This document shows positions 1-7,790 of a DNA stretch of 64,000 nucleotides, one piece after another (positions within the stretch are counted from its first letter, which is position 1; every line of letters starts with the position of its first letter). The stretch is from CADCTP01 sp963849885 (GTDB taxonomy: Bacteria; Actinomycetota; Actinomycetes; Mycobacteriales; CADCTP01): positions 465,465 through 529,464 of the forward strand of contig CAWKIV010000020.1 of NCBI GenBank assembly GCA_963849885.1, read 5' to 3'. A program made the translations under genes and the position numbers. Below the pieces are notes generated by a model. That model was given only the letters and a program-made list of their open reading frames with translations. It had not been told where the DNA came from and made no database searches.

Positions 1-211
1 ATCTGGGCCACGACGCGGCAGGGTACCGTGACCGGCGAGACCAGGGCGAGGCCGTCGACCGGGACGGTGTCGGCGCCGGCCGTGGCGGCGGCGATGGCCG
101 GCCGGTCGGCGAGCAGCTCGGCCGGTGGTGGTGCCGTGGTGTCGATTTGGCGGCGCCGGTGGGGGTGTGCACCCACCAGGCGTCGGCGGTACGCAGGACG
201 GAGGTGCTCAT
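1..211 (-). pseudogene. Fumarylacetoacetate hydrolase family protein, N-terminal part, frameshifted, runs off the left edge
   Basis: The ATG at 211-209 overlaps the stop of the upstream dioxygenase gene (ATGA), so the two are translationally coupled. The first 22 residues (MSTSVLRTADAWWVHTPTGA) read well. One base is then missing near 146: restoring it gives a continuous protein (AAKIDTT, later PVDGLALVSPVTVPCRVVAQ) to the window edge. That is the usual N-terminal region of FAH-family hydrolases and hydratases that act on acylpyruvates or ring-cleavage products. Family assignment comes from this short stretch only. The catalytic part lies outside the window. Confidence 0.55.
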
Positions 212-1337
212 GAGGTGGCAACTTTCATCAGGCCGCGCAGGCGGCGCAGGTCGAACTCGTTGTCTTCGCGCAGCGCGGCGGCGATCGCGCGTAGCTCGGC
301 AAGTGCTTGCCGGCCGGGTTTGATGCCGAGGAAGTCCTTGGTGGCGGGCGGGCCCCACTGGGCGAGACCGGAGGCGGTCATCGGCGCCCAGCCCGGCTCC
401 AGCGTGCAGTCGAACAGGTCGCCGTCGGCGAAGTGCTCGACCAGGAAGCCGTCAGGGTCGCGCCAGTAGTCGAAGATCTGGCTGCCCTGGATGTGCCGGC
501 CGATGCCCCACGAACGCCGGTAGCCCTGCTGGCGCAGGTATTCGCCGCCGGCGGCCAACGCGTCCAGGTCGGCGACCTGGTAGGCCGAGTGCACGTAGCG
601 GTTGGCCGGGCCCAGCGCCAGCGCCAGCGTGTGATGGTCGGTGGGCGTCGCGCCGCGGTCGCAGCGGATGAAGCTCATCACCGGGCCGCGCTCGCGCTGG
701 CCCGGGTAGTACAGGAAGTCGCTGACGATCAGGCCCAGGTGTGCAGATACCAGTCCAGCGTCTGCACGGTAGGTCGTGGTCTGCAGCACGACATGGCCGA
801 GCCGCTGCACCGTGGCCGGCTCGCGCGGGGGCCGCTGGGTGGCGTTGGTCCGCACCGGCTCGTGCCCGAAGTTGAACGTGAGCGGCGCCTGCGCGGGCAG
901 CGGGGCAGTTCGTGCGTGTCGGCACGATGCGCACGCGTGCCCGCTCGGGTCGACCAGGTCGACGCGTGATCCCACCCAGGCTGTCCGGCAGCTGGTGACG
1001 TTCCGGCCGGTCGCGTCCGCCAGGCGGAGCACGTCGGTTGCGTCGGCGGCCCTGAACGCCGTGCCCATGAAGCGGAGCGCGGGCCCCTGCGGATCAGCAC
1101 GCTGGGCGAACCGGGTCGGTGCCGCGCAGCTGCAGCTCGTCGGCGGTGCGCAGCGCGGTCGTGAAGCCGAACGCGCGGGCGAACAGCTCGGCGCGCTCGA
1201 GGTCGGGCTTCTGGAACTCCAGCCAGGCCAGGTCGTGCACCTTGATGACCGGGTCGGTCGCCCGCCCGGGGTGCTCGCCGGCCAGGGCGCCCTGCTCGCT
1301 GTGCAGGCCGGTGTGCGGGTCGTGCATCGTTGGTCAT
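208..1337 (-). pseudogene. VOC-family extradiol ring-cleavage dioxygenase-like protein, multiply frameshifted
   Basis: Read piecewise across frames, this gives about 370 residues of a two-module vicinal oxygen chelate protein of the catechol or biphenyl-2,3-diol dioxygenase type. Recognisable pieces are VIKVHDLAWLEFQKPDLERA, RLGHVVLQTTTY, TPTDHHTLALAL and DPDGFLVEHFADGD. The His, His and Glu in the last three are the expected Fe(II) ligands. At least five frame changes are needed (about 1300, 1100, 1075, 768 and 735). The start ATG at 1337 has a GGAGGGAG ribosome site 6 nt upstream and MTNDARPAHRP follows. The downstream FAH-family gene overlaps by 4 nt. Meta-cleavage of an aromatic or steroid catechol is inferred. 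The substrate is unknown. Confidence 0.65.
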
Positions 1338-1356
1338 CGACCGCTCCCTCCAAGAG

Positions 1357-1395
1357 ACTGATGACATCATCAGTACAGATGGCATGCTCAGTCAA
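1357..1395 (-). promoter_or_regulatory. Promoter plus palindromic operator of the dioxygenase operon
   Basis: On the minus strand TTGACT (1395-1390) is followed after exactly 17 nt by TGATGA, the start of the 16-bp palindrome CTGATGATGTCATCAG (1373-1358, flanked by A/T to 18 bp). The operator covers the -10 position, as expected for repression. The same module occurs at 2426-2463 on the other side of the tetR gene. The leader to the ATG at 1337 is short and contains GGAGGGAG. Confidence 0.7.
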
Positions 1396-1402
1396 GAGTT
1401 TC

Positions 1403-1426
1403 TGAGAAGATTCTCATCAGTGATGA
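1403..1426. promoter_or_regulatory. Two overlapping short palindromes upstream of tetR
   Basis: TGAGAA-GA-TTCTCA (1403-1416) and TCATCA-G-TGATGA (1414-1426) overlap by 3 nt. The second reuses the half-sites of the flanking operators (TGATGA/TCATCA) in the opposite arrangement. They lie between the dioxygenase promoter and tetR (1590) and could be secondary or autoregulatory binding sites. Function is inferred from position and symmetry only. Confidence 0.35.
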
Positions 1427-1589
1427 CGGGTGCCAGGTCGAGGACCGTCCTACCAGCGAGGAGAGGTGGGCCATGGCGGAGCGGGCCGCTGGACGCCCGA
1501 CCGGCCGGAGCGGCGCACGGTGTACAGCCGGACACATCGGTCCTGATCCTGCTGTCAGTTGTGACGTCGGATCCTGATACGCTGCACTC

Positions 1590-2225
1590 ATGACCGATGT
1601 TGCCGCCGGGAGTCGGCTGGACCGGCGGAAGGCCCGCACCCGCGCGTCGCTCGTCGCGGCTGCCCGCATGCTGCTCGCCTCGCGCGATCCGGCGGAGGTC
1701 AGCATCCAGGAGATCACCGATGCGGCCGACGTCGGGTTCGGCTCCTTCTACAACCACTTCCAGAGCAAGCAGGACCTGTTCGGCGCCGCGGTCGAGGAGG
1801 TCCTCGAGGAGCACGGCGCCATGCTCGACGCGGTCACGGCCGGCATCGCCGACCCGGCGGAGGTGTTCGCGGCAGCCGTCCGCATGACGGCTCGCCTGCC
1901 GAAGACCCAGCCGCAGATAGCCAAGATCTTCCAGCGGATCGGCTTCGACCTCATGGCGACTCCGCGCGGGCTCGCGCCCCGAGCGCGACGGGACCTGCAG
2001 CGAGCCCAGGCGGCCGGCCGGTTCACCATCGACGACCTGGACGTGGCGCTCGCCTGCGTGGCCGGCGCCCTGCTCGGGGTGCTGCACATGGCGTCGACCG
2101 ACGCCAAGCCCGCCACCGTCGACCGGGCAGCCGACAGGCTGGCGGCCAACCTGTTGCGCATGTTCGGCATTCCGGCCGACGAGGCCATCCGGATCGCCCG
2201 CAGCCGCCTCCCGCGGCCCGCCTAG
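1590..2225 (+). CDS. TetR/AcrR-family transcriptional regulator
   Basis: Intact 211-residue protein. The N-terminal helix-turn-helix is clear at about residues 14-60 (RKARTRASLVAAARMLL, then IQEITDAADVGFGSFYNHFQ, the typical recognition helix of TetR proteins). The rest is a helical ligand-binding and dimerisation domain with no recognisable ligand motif. The gene sits between two oppositely oriented gene sets that share the same promoter-operator palindrome, so it is the obvious candidate regulator of both. It is the only catabolic-cluster gene left of 7 kb, besides hdeD, with no frameshift. The effector is unknown, perhaps a CoA thioester or ring-cleavage product. Confidence 0.9.
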   Translation: MTDVAAGSRLDRRKARTRASLVAAARMLLASRDPAEVSIQEITDAADVGFGSFYNHFQSKQDLFGAAVEEVLEEHGAMLDAVTAGIADPAEVFAAAVRMTARLPKTQPQIAKIFQRIGFDLMATPRGLAPRARRDLQRAQAAGRFTIDDLDVALACVAGALLGVLHMASTDAKPATVDRAADRLAANLLRMFGIPADEAIRIARSRLPRPA

Positions 2226-2288
2226 CTCCGCGGCAGGCAGCCGGGCGCCACGCCGGCACGATCGCGGGCGCCTGAGAACGGCCGACAC

Positions 2289-2312
2289 CCCGCGCTGCGG
2301 CGCGGGTTCTTT
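2289..2312 (+). terminator. Likely intrinsic terminator after tetR
   Basis: A 7-bp GC stem (CCCGCGC at 2289-2295, GCGCGGG at 2300-2306) with a 4-nt loop is followed directly by TTCTTT (2307-2312). It lies about 65 nt past the tetR stop. Confidence 0.55.
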
Positions 2313-2425
2313 GCCGTGGCCGACTGGAGACCGCCAAGCCAAGGCGTGCTGGACACCCTGCCCGGCCGCCAGGCAGTGTTGCTCGACCCGACGAAGTGAT
2401 GCAGCTATCAGTCCTGACTGTGACC

Positions 2426-2463
2426 TTGACAGCGGATGGGGGAGTAACTGATGATGTCATCAG
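2426..2463 (+). promoter_or_regulatory. Promoter plus palindromic operator for the hdeD-phaC side
   Basis: TTGACA (2426-2431), 17 nt, then TGATGA, the start of CTGATGATGTCATCAG (2448-2463). Spacing and operator match the leftward promoter at 1357-1395 exactly. The transcript would run rightward through an approximately 170-nt leader into the HdeD-like gene at 2632. The remaining gap sequence (2226-2425 and 2464-2618) shows only the tetR terminator and nothing else I recognise. Confidence 0.7.
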
Positions 2464-2631
2464 AACAGTTGAGGGGATCAGAGACACTGCGGACGACGGT
2501 CCCTGCGGGCACGCATCCGTCCTGGCCGCTGGCGTAACGAGATCTCCCCCTGCTCGAGGATCGTCCGTTCGTCCACCGGCGGTCTTCGATACCCATTCGG
2601 TCGTGGACTCCATCCCAAGAGGAGGCATTCC

Positions 2632-3186
2632 GTGTTCAAGTCCATCTCGTCCGCGCTGCTGTGGCGAGGGCTGCTCGCAGTGGTGATCGGCGTGGTGTCG
2701 GTCGCCTGGCCGGGTATCACCGTCGGCGGCGTCGTGATCGTCTTCGCGGTCTTCGCGTTCCTGGCCGCCATCGCCGACGGGGCGCGGGCGTTCAGCAGCG
2801 ACCGCGCCGGGCCGGTGGCCGGCTATCTCCTGCTGGCGCTGCTGTCCACGGCCGCCGGCGTCGCCGCGCTAGCCTGGCCCGGCATCACCGCGCTCGTATT
2901 GACCATCTGGGTCGCCGCGTGGGCGTTCGTCACCGGCATCGTCGAGGTTGCGATGGCGTTCCAGGCCGGCGAACGTGCCGGCGAACGCGCCATGTGGGTG
3001 CTGACCGGCCTGGTGTCGATCGCGCTCGGCGTGGTGCTGGCGATCCGGCCGGACATCGGCGCGCTCACCCTGGCCACCGTGTTCGGGCTGTTCAGCATCA
3101 TCTACGGCATCTCCGCGATCACCCTCGGCGCCCAGGTCCGCCGGGCGGGCAAGACCACCGGCCAGCTGACCTCCGCCGCAGCCTGA
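2632..3186 (+). CDS. HdeD-like (DUF308) small membrane protein
   Basis: Intact 184-residue protein with about six hydrophobic segments in pairs, the repeated-hairpin layout of HdeD/DUF308 membrane proteins (for example LLAVVIGVVSVAWPGITVGGVVIVF and LVSIALGVVLAIRPDIGALTL). The motif WPGIT occurs twice, in successive repeats. The start is GTG at 2632 with a strong AGAGGAGG ribosome site (2619-2626). HdeD-family proteins are linked to acid or general stress, but the molecular function is unknown. Here it is the first gene after the second copy of the shared operator, just ahead of phaC, so co-regulation with PHA metabolism is inferred. Confidence 0.85.
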   Translation: MFKSISSALLWRGLLAVVIGVVSVAWPGITVGGVVIVFAVFAFLAAIADGARAFSSDRAGPVAGYLLLALLSTAAGVAALAWPGITALVLTIWVAAWAFVTGIVEVAMAFQAGERAGERAMWVLTGLVSIALGVVLAIRPDIGALTLATVFGLFSIIYGISAITLGAQVRRAGKTTGQLTSAAA

Positions 3187-3212
3187 CCTCCACCGCGGCC
3201 GACCCGGGCAGT

Positions 3213-3244
3213 GGCCGGCCCCCGATCAGGTCGGGGAGCCGGCC
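3213..3244 (+). terminator. Intergenic hairpin between hdeD-like gene and phaC
   Basis: GGCCGGCCCCCGA (3213-3225) pairs with TCGGGGAGCCGGCC (3231-3244) apart from one bulged A, loop TCAGG. There is no T-tract, so it may be an attenuator or RNA-stability element within an operon rather than a full terminator. Confidence 0.4.
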
Positions 3245-3295
3245 ACCCGACGCGACGTGTACCGCCACCGCTCACGGAACCACTGGGGAAGACAG

Positions 3296-4981
3296 ATGAC
3301 GACCACACCGACCATCCCGCCCGCCTCGGAAGATCTGGCCGACCAGGCCGCCGGGCTCGACGCCCTGCTCGTCGAGGCGGCGACCGGCCCGCTGCGCCGG
3401 TTCGTCCGGAACACCGTCGACCGCGAAGCTGGCCCTCGGGCTGGCCCGGCGGCCGCGGACGACCGCGCGCCGGCTGGGCGGGACGGCCGCCGAGCTCGGG
3501 GCCGCATCGCCGCGGGCTCGACGCGATCACCCCGTCCGACGAGACCGGCGCTTCGCCGACCAGGCGTGGACGGAGAACCCACTGCTGCGGCGGCTCGTCC
3601 AGCTCTACCTCGCCACCGGGGGACCGCCGGCAGCGCTCTCGCGACGCGGAGCTCGGCTGGCGCGACGAGCAGCGGGTGCGCGTCCTCGTGGAGAACCTCG
3701 TCGAGGCGCGGGCGCCGAGCAACGTCCCGCTGGTGAACCCCGCGTCGGCCAAGACCGCCATCGACACCGGCGGGCTCAGCCTGGTGCGGGCGGGCGCAGC
3801 TCGTCCGGGACCTCGCCACGGCGCCCCGGATCCCCGAGATGGTCGACCTCGGCTTCGAGGTCGGCGGCAACTCGCCGCCACCCCGGGGGCGGTGGTCCTG
3901 CGGACCGAGCTGTTCGAGCTCATCCAGTACACACCCCAGACCGAGGAGGTACGGGAGGTGCCGGTGCTGCTCGTGCCGCCGACGATCAACAAGTACTACG
4001 TCCTCGACCTGGCGCCGGACCGGAGCCTGATCGAGTACCGCGTCCGGCAGGGCGGCAGGTGTTCATGATCTCGTGGCGCAACCCCGACGGCCGGCACTCC
4101 GAGTGGGGCTCGACACCTACGTCCGGGCCGTCCTCGACGCCCTCGACGCCGTCGAGCGGATCACCGGGCCGCGGGCCGTGCTGCTCGGCGTCTGCTCGGG
4201 CGGCATCCTCGCCTGGATCGCCGCGGCCCACCTCGCCGCGACCGGCGAGCAGGACCGGCTGGCCGCCCTCGCTGCGGTCACCGTGATCGACTACGCCCGC
4301 GCCGGGCACGCCGGAGCGATCGTCGACCGCAAACTGCCACGGCGGCCAGGCCCTGTCAAGCGGAAGGGCTACCTCGACGGACGGGCGCTGGCGGAGGTGT
4401 TCGCCTGGCTGCGCCCCGGCGACCTGATCTGGAACTACTGGGTCAACAACTACCTGCTCGGCAAGAAGCCGCCGGCCTTCGACATCCTGTTCTGGAACGC
4501 CGACACCACCCGCATGACGGCTGGGCTGCACGCCGACTTCGTCGACCTCGCGATGGACAACCCCCTCGTGACGCCCGGCGCGCTCACGCGTCCGCGGCGC
4601 TCCGGTCGACCTGTCCCAGCGTCGACGTCGACGCCTACGTCGTCGCCGGCGTCGCCGACCACATCACCCCGTGGCAGAACTGCTACCGGACCACCAGCTG
4701 CTCGGCGGCGACATCCGCTTCGTGCTGTCGACCAGCGGGCACATCGCCGCGCTGGTCAACCCGCCGACAACCCCAAAGCCGCCTTCCCGGTGAACAAGAC
4801 CAACCCGCCCGACGCGAGGGAGTGGCTGCCGGGCGCGCAGACCGAGGCCGGCAGCTGGTGGCCCGATTTCGCCGCCTGGCTCGGCGACCGATGCGGCGCC
4901 CGAGGCCCGCCGGCGAGCCCGGTAGCGGCGGCCTGCGCCCGATCATCGAGGCGCCCGGCACCTACGTCTTCGATACGCTGA
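3296..4981 (+). pseudogene. phaC: Poly(3-hydroxyalkanoate) synthase (PhaC), multiply frameshifted
   Basis: Joined across frames this is a full-length PHA synthase of about 560 residues. It polymerises (R)-3-hydroxyacyl-CoA into storage polyester. Diagnostic pieces are VLLGVCSGGILAW (lipase-like box with the catalytic Cys), VPVLLVPPTINKYYVLDLAP, LRPGDLIWNYWVNNYLLGK and a C-terminal APGTYVFDT. Start ATG 3296 follows GGGGAAG. At least five frame changes occur, and one frame ends at 4068. The stop is uncertain; the reading that ends at 4981 is given. It is followed by the acyl-CoA dehydrogenase gene 10 nt later. If the indels are real the synthase is dead; if they are errors it is normal. Confidence 0.75.
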
Positions 4982-4991
4982 AGGGATCATC

Positions 4992-6172
4992 ATGCCGAAA
5001 ACGTCGGACGCTCCCTCGGCACCGATTACTTCCGCATCGCCGAGCAGCTCACGCCCGAGGAGCTGGAGTACTGGCACCGCACCCGCGACTTCGTCGACGA
5101 CGAGGTCCTGCCGGTCATCAACGACTACTGGGAGCGCGCCGAGTTCCCGTGGGCGCTGGTCGAGAAGCTCGCCGAGCTCGGCATCGTCGGCGACGGGATC
5201 GAGGGCTACGGCTGCCCGCCGATGAGCCCGATCGCCAGCGGGCTCGTCCACCTGGAGCTCAACCGCGGGGACGGCAGCCTCGGCACGTTCCTGGGCGTGC
5301 AGGCCGGGCTCGCCATGCAGTCGATCGCGCATGCTGGGCTCGGAGGAGCAGAAGCAGCGGTGGCTGCCGGCCATGGCAGCGGCTGGAGACGCTCGGCGCG
5401 TTCGCCCTCACCGAGCCGACACACGGGTCGGACTCCGTCGCGCTGGAGACCTCGGCCCGCCGCGACGGCGACCACTGGGTCCTCGACGGGCACAAGAAGT
5501 GGATCGGCAACGGCACCCTCGCGGACGTCGTCGTCTGTGGGCCCGCGACATCGCCGACGGCAAGGTCAAGGGATTCCTGGTCGAGAAGGGCACGCCTGGG
5601 TACGAGGCACGGCGCATCGATGGCAAGGGTCCCTGCGGGCGGTGTGGCAGGCCGAGATCGCCCTCACCGGTCTGCGGGTGCCCGAGGCGAACCGGCTGCC
5701 GGGCGCGCACTCGTTCAACGACGCCGGCCGGGTGCTGGCCGGCACCCGCAACTCGGTCGCCTGGGCGGCGCTCGGACACGCCACCGCGGCCTACGAGATC
5801 GCCGTCGCCTACTGCCCGCAACGCCGGCAGTTCGGCAAGCCGCTGGTCGGCTTCCAGATCGTGCAGGACCGGCTCGTCAAGATGCTGGCCGAGGTCTGCG
5901 CCATGCAGCTGTACTGCCTGCGCTCGGCCGCCTATCGAGGAGGGGAGCTGACCGACACGATCGCCGCGATCGCCAAGATGAACAACACCCGTAAAGCGCG
6001 GCAGGTCATTGCCGAGGCCCGGGACCTCCTCGGCGGCAACGGGATCCTGCTCGACTTCCACGTGATGCGGCACATGGCCGACATCGAGGCGATCCACACC
6101 TATGAGGGCACCGAGACCATCCAGACCCTCATCGTCGGCAGGGACATCACGGGTGTCGGCGCGTTCACCTGA
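4992..6172 (+). pseudogene. Acyl-CoA dehydrogenase (glutaryl-CoA dehydrogenase-like), multiply frameshifted
   Basis: About 393 residues when frames are joined: MPKTSDAP, GTDYFRIAEQLTPEELEYW, LGAFALTEPTHGSDSVALET (FAD/substrate loop), HKKWIGNGTLAD, RRQFGKPLVGFQIVQDRL, and TIAAIAKMNNTRKARQV with the C-terminal HTYEGTETIQTLIVGRDITG. These are typical of a flavin-dependent acyl-CoA dehydrogenase of the GCDH-like clade. ATG 4992 follows AAGGGA at 4981-4986. Frame changes lie near 5013, 5329, 5384, 5537 and 5630; the last 180 residues are open. It would feed acyl-CoA oxidation next to PHA synthesis. Substrate not determinable. Confidence 0.75.
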
Positions 6173-6982
6173 GCCGGCGACGATCCGGTTCGTCGACGTC
6201 GACGGCATTCGGCTGCGCACCTCGGTGCGCGGCCCGGCCGCCCGCTGCTGCTCATCACCGGCCTCGGCGCCAGCCTGGATCTCGCCGCGCCCTTCGAGCG
6301 GGAGTTCGCGGCGCGCGGCGTGCAGGCGATCGGCTTCGACGCGCCGGGTGTTGGGCGGTCCACGGCCTACCCCTGGCCACGCCGCATTCCCGGGGTCACC
6401 CGAACCGTCGAGCGGATGCTCGATGTCCTCGGATACGAGCAGGTCGACGTGCTCGGCGTGTCCCTCGGCGGGGTGCTCGCCCAGCAGTTGGCGCACCAGG
6501 CTCCGCACCGGGTGCGACGGCTGGTGCTCGCGGCCACCGGTCCCGGCCTGGGCGGTGTGCCGGGGTCTCCGCGGGTGCTGCTGTCCCTGCTCACACCGCG
6601 GCGCTACCACCAACCGGATTACCACCGACGAATTGCGGGGCGCGCCTACGGCGGCGCCGCGCGCCGCGACCCGGAGGCCGTGCTGCGCCGCTCGGTCACA
6701 CCGCTCGAACCCCCCTCGGCATGGGGCTATCTCGGCCAGCTCTACGCGATCGCCGGCTGGACCAGCCTCCCCTGGCTGCGAACGCTTCCTCAGCCGACTC
6801 TCGTGCTGGCCGGCGACGACGACCCGATCGTCCCGATCGTCAACGGCCGGATCCTCGCCGGCCGCATCCCGCAGGCCCGCCTACAGGTCATCTCCGGCGG
6901 GGGTCACCTGTTCATCCTGGAACGCCCCGCCGAGGTGGCCGAGCTGGTCGCCCGGTTCCTCCACTCCGGCCGCGCAGCCTGA
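6153..6982 (+). pseudogene. Alpha/beta hydrolase, PHA depolymerase-like, one frameshift
   Basis: The GTG at 6153 overlaps the end of the acyl-CoA dehydrogenase gene (stop 6172) and opens ATIRFVDVDGIRLRTSVRG. One base is missing near 6239. Restoring it joins PLLLITGLGASLDLAAPFER to the rest. Lipase box GVSLGG (nucleophile Ser) sits in VDVLGVSLGGVLAQQL; the acid is in AGDDDPIVP and the His in GGGHLFILERP. About 276 residues in total, the usual size. Similar proteins next to phaC are called intracellular PHA depolymerases; that role is inferred from this context. Confidence 0.7.
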
Positions 6983-7140
6983 ACGGTTACCGCAGGGCCA
7001 CGGCATAGCCGGGATCACCGCGGCCGGGGAGCCTGAGAGGAGATACAAGCGACGGCGCTGCCACGCCGTCCATAGGACCAAGCGACTTCATCCCGTCGGC
7101 AGTAGGTGGAGTTGTCCCTGGGAAACGGACCCGCAGGTCA

Positions 7141-7653
7141 TCAGAAGCCCGGATGCTGGTAGCTGTGATCGTCCGGGTCACGTCGATCATTCACCTTCCC
7201 CGTCGAGGTTGAGTCGACGACGTCCTGTTCGATGACTTCCACACCATGCTCGCCGAAGTAATCCAGCGACCCGTACTGGTAGTCGGCGAGCAAGCGCACC
7301 ATCCGGTTGGCCCGCTCCTTGGTGGGCGCGAAGACAAAGAGAAGGGAGCCGCCTGCCGTGGCGTTTCCCAGCCAGCGTGTTTCTGCCCGGTGGTCGACCA
7401 CGATTTCCTTGATCGCCTTAGCCGTGATGGAGCGTTCCTGCTGGAGGCGGGACGCGATGTGCAGGGTCTCCTCGCCGTCGTAGAGCCGAAGGTCGCCTTC
7501 TGGCACGCCGCGCTCCCGGAGGCCGCGCTGGGCGCGCTTGGCTTCCTCAGGGTCCTCGAACAGCACCGCCAGATACCCGACGGCGGTGTAGTGCCACGGG
7601 CGTAGGGTTCCTTCGGCCGACCGCTCCAGCGGCCAGTCGCGCTGCTCGGTCAC
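7141..7653 (-). CDS. Hypothetical soluble protein, stress-protein-like
   Basis: Intact 170-residue soluble protein with no signal peptide or membrane segment. The central part (YLAVLFEDPEEAKRAQRGLR, then GDLRLYDGEETLHIASRLQQ) looks like the small alpha/beta fold of general-stress-type proteins that pair a residue-rich strand with an EEA helix, but I do not recognise a named family with confidence. It is transcribed leftward, away from the SARP regulator, with an approximately 135-nt gap upstream. The C-terminus is polar (NDRRDPDDHSYQHPGF). Function unknown. Confidence 0.7.
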   Translation of the reverse strand: MTEQRDWPLERSAEGTLRPWHYTAVGYLAVLFEDPEEAKRAQRGLRERGVPEGDLRLYDGEETLHIASRLQQERSITAKAIKEIVVDHRAETRWLGNATAGGSLLFVFAPTKERANRMVRLLADYQYGSLDYFGEHGVEVIEQDVVDSTSTGKVNDRRDPDDHSYQHPGF

Positions 7654-7790
7654 CAGACATCACCTCTTGCGCGATCGGCAAGGCTTCGCTTTCCAGCAAC
7701 GACGCTGACGCGCGCCGCTGCCAGGCGGCTGCCGTGGCCGGGGCTGGAGCTGCCACGGCAGCCGACATGCGCCAGGTTCCTAGGCCTGGC

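Noticed and set aside
1559..1589. tetR promoter with TTGTGA and GATAC
   Set aside because: Spacing is too short for a normal -35/-10 pair; no confident promoter call for tetR itself.
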